Below are positions 56,741 to 64,000 of a stretch of DNA of 64,000 bases, piece after piece. Origin of the DNA: Clostridiales bacterium (GTDB lineage: Bacteria > Bacillota > Clostridia > Christensenellales > Aristaeellaceae); the NCBI GenBank assembly GCA_015056365.1, contig SVGM01000005.1:1-64000 (forward strand). The letters run 5' to 3'. The number at the start of each line of letters is the position of its first letter. The first letter of the stretch is position 1. Both the position numbers and the translations under genes were made by a program. The notes beneath the pieces were generated by a model. It did not search any database, was not told where the DNA came from, and was given only the letters and a program-made list of their open reading frames with translations.

Positions 56741-58561
56741 TCAAGCGTTCCCAGAGAGCAGGGCGCCGGTGGCTTCGTCTTCGTACTGACGGGTATACAG
56801 ATTGAAATAATGGCCCTTCTGCCTAAGCAGTTCTTCGTGGTTGCCCTGTTCGATGATCTTGCCGTCCCTAACCACAAGGATCAGGTCGGCATTACGAATC
56901 GTAGAGAGGCGGTGGGCCACCACCAGCGAGGTGCGCCCGTTGATGATGGTGTCGATCGCGGACTGAATCTTCTGCTCGGTAATGGTGTCCACTGAAGCCG
57001 TGGCCTCGTCCAGCACCAGAATACGGGGATCGGCCAGAATGGCTCTGGCAAAGGAGATCAACTGCTTTTCGCCGGTGGAGAGCAGATCGCCGCCCTCACC
57101 CACGTCGCTGTCCAGCCCATGTTCCAGATGGGCGATCACATTATCGGCAGACACCAGTTTCAGCGCCCGGTCGATTTCCTCCTCTGTGGCGTTGGGATTG
57201 CCGTAGAGCAGGTTTTCCCGGATGGTGCCGGAGAACAGGTGAGGCGTTTGCAGCACGTAACCGATAGCGCTGTGCAGCCATAGCTGAGAACGTTCCCGAG
57301 CGTCCCGGCCATCGATGAGCACCTGACCGTCGGTGGGTTCAAAGAAGCGGCACACCAGATTGATCAGCGTGGACTTGCCTGCGCCTGTCTCGCCTACGAT
57401 GGCGATGTTGGAGCCAAAGGGGATCTTCAGATTGAAGTGCTCCAGCACATATTCATCGCCGTCAGGATACTTGAAGCTGACGTCCTTGAATTCGATATCG
57501 CCCTTGATCTCCTCCCAGTTTTCCCGCTTGGGCTCGAAGGAGTCGCCGTACTTCTCGATCACCTCAGGGGTGTCGGTCACGTCGGATTTGGTTTCGATCA
57601 GGCGCATCAGACGCTCGATGTTCACCTGGGTGGTGATCACGTCGGAGATGGCGTCGATCAGCCAGCGAACAGGCTCCATCATGCCCTGTGCGTAGGACAT
57701 GAACATAGAGAAGGTGCCCACTTCCTCAGCAGCCAGATAGCCGCCCTGCCACAGCACGATGGCCAGCGCCATGGAAGAGGCTAGGTTCATCGTCGCAGCG
57801 AACAGACCGCGCAGGTGGGCTGCCTTCACCGACTTTTTGCGCATGGCGGAGGTATCCTCCACGAAGTCATGCTGAATCTTATCCTCAATGACCAGCGACT
57901 TGATGGTTTTGGCGCCGGTGATGCCTTCGTTGAAGTTGGAGGTGATCTTGGAGTTGATCTCACGCACTTCCCGATTGATCCGGATCAGCTTTTTCTGGAA
58001 TACGGAGAAGAGAATCACGATCAGGGGCAAAATGGTGATGACCAGCAGCGCCAGACGGGTGTTGAGCACCAGCATGACGGCTACTGCGCCGATCAGGTAG
58101 CTCAGATGCCACACGCTGTCCATCATGGTCCAGCTAACCAAGGAACCGATGCGGGAGGTGTCGCTCATCACGCGGGCATGGATATAGCCTACGCTGTTCT
58201 GGTTAAAGTAGGAAAAAGACAGGGTTTGCAGATGTTCAAAGGCCGCATTGCGCAGATCTCGGTTCATGCTCACCTCCACGCGCATGGCATTGGATGCGGA
58301 GGAGAAAAAGGCTGTCGCAGAGACCAGGATGGCCGCCACATAGGCGAGGATGAACCAGGGCAGACCGCTGAGCGTTCCTTTGGTAATGTACTCATTGAGC
58401 GCATAGCCCTGAAACTGGGGCAGCAGGATGTCCACCACCGTGCTGACCAGACCGCAGATCACCATAAAGATCAATGTGCCGCGGTATTTTTTCATAAACG
58501 GCAGCAGTTTGCCGATGCCGAAAAACGGCAGGGAGGTTGTTTTTTCGTTCTGATTGTTCAT
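56741..58561 (-). CDS. ABC exporter, fused TMD-NBD (second half of heterodimer)
   Basis: Walker A GETGAGKSTLIN; LSTGEKQLISFARAILADPRILVLDEATASVD. Confidence 0.96.
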   Translation of the reverse strand: MNNQNEKTTSLPFFGIGKLLPFMKKYRGTLIFMVICGLVSTVVDILLPQFQGYALNEYITKGTLSGLPWFILAYVAAILVSATAFFSSASNAMRVEVSMNRDLRNAAFEHLQTLSFSYFNQNSVGYIHARVMSDTSRIGSLVSWTMMDSVWHLSYLIGAVAVMLVLNTRLALLVITILPLIVILFSVFQKKLIRINREVREINSKITSNFNEGITGAKTIKSLVIEDKIQHDFVEDTSAMRKKSVKAAHLRGLFAATMNLASSMALAIVLWQGGYLAAEEVGTFSMFMSYAQGMMEPVRWLIDAISDVITTQVNIERLMRLIETKSDVTDTPEVIEKYGDSFEPKRENWEEIKGDIEFKDVSFKYPDGDEYVLEHFNLKIPFGSNIAIVGETGAGKSTLINLVCRFFEPTDGQVLIDGRDARERSQLWLHSAIGYVLQTPHLFSGTIRENLLYGNPNATEEEIDRALKLVSADNVIAHLEHGLDSDVGEGGDLLSTGEKQLISFARAILADPRILVLDEATASVDTITEQKIQSAIDTIINGRTSLVVAHRLSTIRNADLILVVRDGKIIEQGNHEELLRQKGHYFNLYTRQYEDEATGALLSGNA

Positions 58562-60402
58562 TACTGTGCCACCTCCTTCATGGAGGGAGACTGAATCTCA
58601 TAGATGCGTTGGTAGATGCCGCCGGCGGACTTCAGCTCATCGTGTGTTCCCATCTCGGCGATCCGACCCCGATCCAGCACGATGATCTGATCGGCCTTGC
58701 TAAGGGTGGTGATGCGGTGGGAAATGAGAATGATGCTGGCGCTGCCGAACCGCTGCTCCATGGCTTTGCGGATCTTGGCGTCTGTCTCGGTGTCCACGGC
58801 GGACAGAGAATCGTCAAAGATCATGATAGGGGTATGCTGGGTTAGCATACGGGCAATGGCCGCGCGCTGCTTCTGACCGCCGGACAGCGTCACGCCGCGC
58901 TCGCCCACGAAGGTATCATAGCCCTTGGTAAAGCCCTCAATGGCTTCGTCCAGGCAGGCTGCCTTTGCCGCCTCCCGGATGTCGCTGAGGGTCAGGCCAT
59001 CATCCGTGATGCCGATGTTGTCCTTGAGGCTGCGGGAGAACAGGAACGGCTCCTGTAATACCATGCCGATATGGCTGCGCAGGTGTTCTGCCTTCATATC
59101 CGCGATATCTACACCGCCGATGGTGATGCGCCCATTCTCCGCAGGAAGGTCGTACATCCGGTCAAGCAACAGCATCATGGTAGACTTACCGCTGCCTGTG
59201 CCACCCAGAATGCCCAGCGTGGTGCCTGCCTTCATGGTGAAGTTGATATCGTGCAGGATATGGGGGCTGTTTTCATAGGCAAAGTTCACATGCTCAAAGG
59301 TGATATCACCGGTGAGGTCAGGCGTGACAGCTTCGGGCTTGTCTTCTTCCGCGGGAGATTCCATGATGTAGCGGATACGGTCGATGGCAACGCCCGCCTT
59401 GCTCATCTCGGAGATCATGCGACCCAGCTGACGGATGGGCCAGACCAGCAGACCGTTATAGGACAGGAAAGCAATGTAAGAACCAGCAGTCATGCTACCG
59501 CGCACGCACATCACCGCGCCGAAGATAACCACCAGCATTACCTGCAGACCGCTGAGCACGTCCGAAGACGCCCAGAAGGTACTCATCAGGCGGCCCAGTT
59601 TGACCCACAAGCCGGTGTATTCTTCATTATGGTTCTCGAAGCGGTCCTTTTCGTAGCGCTCCCGACCAAAGGCGCGCACCACGCGCACGCCGGTCAGGTT
59701 CTCCTGCGCCATGGCGCTGAGCTTGCCCTCGCTCTCATCGCAGGCCTGGAAGCCCTTGTGAAGCCGGTTGTGGAACAGCACGGAATAGAGAATGATCACC
59801 GGCATGGGTGCCAGCGCGATCAGCGTCAGGGATACGTTCATGCCCATCATGAAGATCATCGACAGTGCCAGCAGGATCAGAATGCGCATCATCTGTGTCA
59901 TCTGCTCGGAAACGAAGTTCCGGGTGGTGTCGATATCCGACGTGCAGCGCTGGATGATATCGCCGGTACGGTTCTGCATATGCCAGCTGAAGGGCAGATG
60001 CTCAATGTGAGAAAACAGGCTGTCGCGCATGGTCTTGACCAGCGTTTCGGTGGCCATGGTGTTGCTCAGGCGGAACGCATACTGCGCCAACACCTTCACA
60101 AGTGCCACCACTGCCACGGCGGCGGCCATGATCCACAGACGATCCCGCAGATAGGTAAAGCCGCCGATTCGGTTCACCAGCGCCATGATCCAGTCTGCGT
60201 AGGTGGTATCCGTGGTACCTACCACGTTATCCACCGCCATACGAACGATCTGCGGCGTAAGCATATCCATCAGCGCAGCCAGCGCCGTGGTGAGCATGCT
60301 CACCACAAACAAGCCCTTGCTGCCTTTGAGAAAGCGCCACAACAGCGCCGCTTTTCTCTGAAGCGGGCTTTTTTCCTGATGAAGTTTTTCTTTGTGTTGC
60401 AT
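58561..60402 (-). CDS. ABC exporter, fused TMD-NBD (first half of heterodimer)
   Basis: Walker A GGTGSGKSTMM; LSGGQKQRAAIARML; IFDDSLSAVDTETD. Confidence 0.96.
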   Translation of the reverse strand: MQHKEKLHQEKSPLQRKAALLWRFLKGSKGLFVVSMLTTALAALMDMLTPQIVRMAVDNVVGTTDTTYADWIMALVNRIGGFTYLRDRLWIMAAAVAVVALVKVLAQYAFRLSNTMATETLVKTMRDSLFSHIEHLPFSWHMQNRTGDIIQRCTSDIDTTRNFVSEQMTQMMRILILLALSMIFMMGMNVSLTLIALAPMPVIILYSVLFHNRLHKGFQACDESEGKLSAMAQENLTGVRVVRAFGRERYEKDRFENHNEEYTGLWVKLGRLMSTFWASSDVLSGLQVMLVVIFGAVMCVRGSMTAGSYIAFLSYNGLLVWPIRQLGRMISEMSKAGVAIDRIRYIMESPAEEDKPEAVTPDLTGDITFEHVNFAYENSPHILHDINFTMKAGTTLGILGGTGSGKSTMMLLLDRMYDLPAENGRITIGGVDIADMKAEHLRSHIGMVLQEPFLFSRSLKDNIGITDDGLTLSDIREAAKAACLDEAIEGFTKGYDTFVGERGVTLSGGQKQRAAIARMLTQHTPIMIFDDSLSAVDTETDAKIRKAMEQRFGSASIILISHRITTLSKADQIIVLDRGRIAEMGTHDELKSAGGIYQRIYEIQSPSMKEVAQ

Positions 60403-60499
60403 ATTGATTTCTTCCTTTTTCAGTGCCCCTGCGGCGCCGCTGGGGCGGCAGGGAGATGTTCAGTCATTCTGTTTGCTAAAAGTGCGAGGGTTGGAGTTG

Positions 60500-61555
60500 T
60501 TACTGAAGCGTTACCTGCATCATCACAGGATTGTGGTCGCTGTTGAGAAAATTCAGGTCGATGGTTTCCACATGATTCACTTTCAGATTCTCCGAAATAA
60601 TGAAGCCGTCAATGACGTAAAACTGCGTGGTCGCACGGTCGCCGGAGTAAGGCTTGCTCAGGCTGCGACAGGTGGGATGGCTGGCGTCGAACACATAGCG
60701 CAGCCCATCCGGAAGCTCGCTGAGCTGACCGGGCTGCCAGCCATCGGGTTCCACCACAGGCATGGTTACCTCGGGAAATGTCTGGTTAAAGTCGCCGCCG
60801 GCGATCACATAATTGCCTGCTTCGCACTCGGCGTTCATGATCTCCAGCAGCTGCCGGGTTTGGGCCAATTTCCCTTCGCCATCGTCGTAGGCTTCCAGGT
60901 GGAAGTTGATGATGACCAGTTCCTTGCCATCCTCCCCGACAGGCACCCGCTCCACCAACAGGCAACGCTTCAGATTGGCAGCGCGAACAGGCCAGGAGAA
61001 GGGTACGGGCAGGCTTACACGGGTCGCTTCGGTCACGTTCAGTTCCGTCAGCGTCACCACGCCGCTGGTCACCTTGCCGATGGGCGGCAGCGGAAACGGC
61101 ACAAACTCACACTTGTAGTTATACGCCATAGCAGCATTCAGCGCCAGACCACGGCGGTAGTAGTCCATTTGGTTGATGTGGAAAGTACGTGCCGAATCCT
61201 CATCCACTTCCTGTAGCAGATAGATCTGCGCGTTGCGGGTATCCAGTGCGCCCAGAATCGCCGCCATATTATCACGGACAACTTCCTCGCTCTTGGGGTT
61301 GACGCCCTTGCCGCCGTCCATCACAAAGTCCTGATCGCGGTCCAGCCCAGCATAGCCGGTATTGAAGGTAACAACGGTAAGCATATCGCCCACCTGAAGG
61401 GGGTCTCTCAATGCCGCCTGCGTCACCGTGAGGGTCTCGGTGTCGGCGGGCTGATATTCGGTCAGGCTGAGGTACGCGACCAGACCGATCGCTGCCGCAA
61501 GAACCAAAGCGATAAGACAAAGCAACAGTTTCATCAGGTTTTTCAGCAGTTTCAC
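60500..61555 (-). CDS. Endonuclease/exonuclease/phosphatase family protein, N-terminal TM
   Basis: VVTFNTGYAG; IYLLQEVDEDSARTFHINQMDYY; VIINFHLEAYDDGEGKLAQTRQLLEIM; VIAGGDFNQTFP. Confidence 0.9.
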   Translation of the reverse strand: MKLLKNLMKLLLCLIALVLAAAIGLVAYLSLTEYQPADTETLTVTQAALRDPLQVGDMLTVVTFNTGYAGLDRDQDFVMDGGKGVNPKSEEVVRDNMAAILGALDTRNAQIYLLQEVDEDSARTFHINQMDYYRRGLALNAAMAYNYKCEFVPFPLPPIGKVTSGVVTLTELNVTEATRVSLPVPFSWPVRAANLKRCLLVERVPVGEDGKELVIINFHLEAYDDGEGKLAQTRQLLEIMNAECEAGNYVIAGGDFNQTFPEVTMPVVEPDGWQPGQLSELPDGLRYVFDASHPTCRSLSKPYSGDRATTQFYVIDGFIISENLKVNHVETIDLNFLNSDHNPVMMQVTLQ

Positions 61556-61593
61556 GGTCGTATCCTCCTTTGTGTCGTTTCCTTTTGCAGTGG

Positions 61594-62802
61594 TTACGTT
61601 TTCTTCTGGAAATAGCGTCCCTTAATCCTGGTCTGCGGATTCACAGAAGGAATATTGGCCATGCTTCGGTTGCGGACCATATTCAGCACCAGACCGATAC
61701 CGATCATGTTGGTGACCAGGTTGCTGCCGCCGTAGCTCAAAAACGGCAGCGGAATACCGGTAACCGGCATCAGGCCGATGGTCATGGCGACATTCTCGAA
61801 TACATGGAACAGCATCATTGCCATTACGCCGATGATATTCAGCTGACCAAAGCGGCTCATGGTAAAGCGCGCCAGATACAGCATACGCAGGATGATGCAC
61901 AGATAGCCCAGCACCACCAGCGAACAGCCAATGAAACCAAAGGCTTCGCCGATACTGGAGAAGATAAAGTCCGTCCAGTCCTCAGGAACGTAATCCAGCT
62001 GACTGAAACTGCCCTGAACGAACGTGCCTACGCCGCTCAGACCGCCTGATCCGATGGCGATTTTGGACTGGGTCACCTGATAGCTGGCGCCTTCATCCAC
62101 CAGAGAGGGATCGAAGAAGCTCAAAATACGCTCCACTCGGTAGTTATCGCCGCCGGAAGAAACCGCCAGGCCGTACATCAGCGCAATCGCAACAGCGCCG
62201 GCGCCTACGATGCCCAGCAGCACCTTCATGCGTACACCGCCGAAGAAGAGCATCAGGCCGAACACGAACACCATAACGATAACCGAGCCCATTTCGCCCT
62301 GCAGAAGGGTTAGCATCCACGGGATGCCCACCAGCGCCGCAATGCGGGGGTAATCCCTGAGCTTTCCCAGGGGATCATCGTTGCTCTCAAGGTATTTGGC
62401 TGTGGTGACGATACACGCCAGCTTCACAAACTCGGAGGGCTGCAGCGTATAGCCCCAGATAATATCGATCCAAGCCTTAACACCGGCAGCTTCACCGGCA
62501 AGGGCGACCACCAGCAGGCCGCAGGCGCCTACGTACACCAACATGGTGTAGCGGCGGATCCATTCATGGGGCAGATATGCAATGGTACCAACTACAACAG
62601 GCGCAATCAGAAGAAAAATGAACTGGCGCATGCCGTAGTAGGAGGATACGACGTAGTTCAGCAGCGAGTCCTCCACCGCCGAAGAGGTGGAAAAGGTGGC
62701 AACGGACACGCTGATCACGCCGAATATTGCCATGGCAAACACCAGTGCGATCAACACCCAGTCCATGTGCGCACGCCCGTGCCAGGATTCATGTGCCTTC
62801 AT
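61594..62802 (-). CDS. rodA: SEDS-family rod-shape protein RodA
   Basis: GYTLQPSEFVKLACIVTTAKYL; LLQGEMGSVIVMVFVFGLMLFFGG; PLPFLSYGGSNLVTNMIGIGLVLN. Confidence 0.95.
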   Translation of the reverse strand: MKAHESWHGRAHMDWVLIALVFAMAIFGVISVSVATFSTSSAVEDSLLNYVVSSYYGMRQFIFLLIAPVVVGTIAYLPHEWIRRYTMLVYVGACGLLVVALAGEAAGVKAWIDIIWGYTLQPSEFVKLACIVTTAKYLESNDDPLGKLRDYPRIAALVGIPWMLTLLQGEMGSVIVMVFVFGLMLFFGGVRMKVLLGIVGAGAVAIALMYGLAVSSGGDNYRVERILSFFDPSLVDEGASYQVTQSKIAIGSGGLSGVGTFVQGSFSQLDYVPEDWTDFIFSSIGEAFGFIGCSLVVLGYLCIILRMLYLARFTMSRFGQLNIIGVMAMMLFHVFENVAMTIGLMPVTGIPLPFLSYGGSNLVTNMIGIGLVLNMVRNRSMANIPSVNPQTRIKGRYFQKKT

Positions 62803-62821
62803 TGCTTAGCGGTTTCCTCCT

Positions 62822-63592
62822 TTATTTGCGTGAGAACCATCTGAACCTTTTCTTCATCTCCGGCATGGGCACGTATTCGCCCACAAAACGCCGGCAGATC
62901 CTGTCGATGGCCTCTCTGGCGGGACAGTTCACATCCATAAAGTTCTCGTGACGGCCCAGAGCGCTGATCACGGCGGTATCCTCCGGAACATAGCCGAGGA
63001 GCGGTACATCCAGCGTATTTGCCACCGTCTGCGGACTGTACATCTCGCCGCTGGCCACCAGCGACGGCACCACCCGGTTGACCACCAGCATGGGCCGCGG
63101 CTTATGCTTTTCGTCCAAGAGCGCCAATACCCGTTCGGCGTCCCGCATGGATACGTCGTCCGGCGTGGTCACCAGAATGCTGTAATCGCTGGCCGGAAGC
63201 AGATTGCGCACGCCGCGTTCCACCCCTGCCGGGGCGTCGGCAAACACATACGCCGCCTTTTTCTTCAGCTTTTTGACGACCTCCTGGTAAGCATCTGCAT
63301 TCAGATCCCGGGAGGAGGCGTTCTGTGCCGCAGGCAGCAGGGTCAGGTTTTCATACTGGCCGTGCTGGAGCAGCGCGTACTTCAGCTTGCAGTCCTGCCG
63401 TGCCACATCCAGCACATCAAACACTACATTGTTTTCCATGCCCAGCATCAGATCCAGATCTCTCAGACCGATATCCGCATCCATGCAGCAACACTTCAGT
63501 CCGCGCCTTGCCAGCGCAATGCCTAATGAAGCCGTGAGCATGGTCTTGCCCACGCCGCCCTTGCCGGAGAGAATCAGCCAGGATTGACTCAT
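62822..63592 (-). CDS. minD: Septum site-determining protein MinD
   Basis: Deviant Walker A SGKGGVGKTMLTASLGIALA; CMDADIGLRDLDLMLGMENNVVFDVLDV. Confidence 0.93.
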   Translation of the reverse strand: MSQSWLILSGKGGVGKTMLTASLGIALARRGLKCCCMDADIGLRDLDLMLGMENNVVFDVLDVARQDCKLKYALLQHGQYENLTLLPAAQNASSRDLNADAYQEVVKKLKKKAAYVFADAPAGVERGVRNLLPASDYSILVTTPDDVSMRDAERVLALLDEKHKPRPMLVVNRVVPSLVASGEMYSPQTVANTLDVPLLGYVPEDTAVISALGRHENFMDVNCPAREAIDRICRRFVGEYVPMPEMKKRFRWFSRK

Positions 63593-63613
63593 TGGTATTG
63601 CTCCTTTCCGCGA

Positions 63614-64000
63614 TTACGGCGCAAGCATGTTGCCCGCCGGGAAGATGGGATCGGTGGTTCGAAGGGTCTTCTGGTCCATGTACCAGCCTACGAATTCGCG
63701 GGCGGCCATGCTGGCCTCACCGCCGGAAAATCCGCTGGGGATAAAGACGACAACGGCGATCTCCGGCTTCTCCTTGGGCGCCAGCATAACGAACCATGCG
63801 TTGTTTTCCAGGTCGATGGTGGTAACCTCGGCCGTTCCTGTTTTCGCGCATACGTCGTTTCGATAGGGCCAGCTGCGGAAGTACTTGGCAGCGGTACCGC
63901 TCTCGTCCACAACGCCCTCCATGCCGGCAAGGATATAGCCCAGGTATTCTTCCACGCGCCTACGTTCATCCTCGCTCGCCGCGCCGAAATCATGCATCAG
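63614..64000 (-). CDS. Penicillin-binding protein 2 (C-terminal part only; 5' end beyond window)
   Basis: KTGTAEVTTIDLENNAWFVMLAPKEKPEIAVVVFIP transpeptidase box; ORF open at the window edge; next to minD-rodA. Confidence 0.88.
   Translation of the reverse strand: MMHDFGAASEDERRRVEEYLGYILAGMEGVVDESGTAAKYFRSWPYRNDVCAKTGTAEVTTIDLENNAWFVMLAPKEKPEIAVVVFIPSGFSGGEASMAAREFVGWYMDQKTLRTTDPIFPAGNMLAP

Overview
This 64 kb window looks like chromosome of a spore-forming Firmicute (Clostridia-like): spoVAC/AD/AE, spoVT, a ytfJ-like gene and a dacF-like carboxypeptidase are present. Most of it is housekeeping: rplM-rpsI, malic enzyme, split transketolase, rpmH-rnpA-yidD-yidC-jag, mazG/HU, an SNF2 helicase, a heterodimeric ABC exporter, and rodA-minD-PBP2 at the right edge. 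I saw no CRISPR array, rRNA, transposase or intact prophage. One tRNA-Leu(GAG) is present. The regions most worth a second look are: (1) a compact type-IV-pilus-like operon (transglutaminase, PilC/GspF, four small pilin-like or DUF4860-type proteins, PilT-like ATPase) at 7.5-12.3 kb; (2) a vWA / PP2C / Ser-Thr kinase triad at 13.2-15.8 kb resembling the described 'TerY-P' triad, with a divergent proline-rich membrane protein; (3) a DnaK / DUF5685-like / J-protein / zinc-ribbon membrane protein operon at 22.0-25.9 kb whose J-protein ends in a dense cysteine string; (4) an orphan phage-regulator-like gene whose promoter carries a consensus Gram-positive LexA box (7267-7282); (5) an orphan tyrosine-kinase capsule-regulation module with a long leader; (6) rearranged forms of two usually conserved clusters (rpmH/yidC without dnaA or mnmE/mnmG; spoVT-yabMN without yabO/P/Q). 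Family calls come from reading the translated ORFs and motifs by eye; no database search was run.
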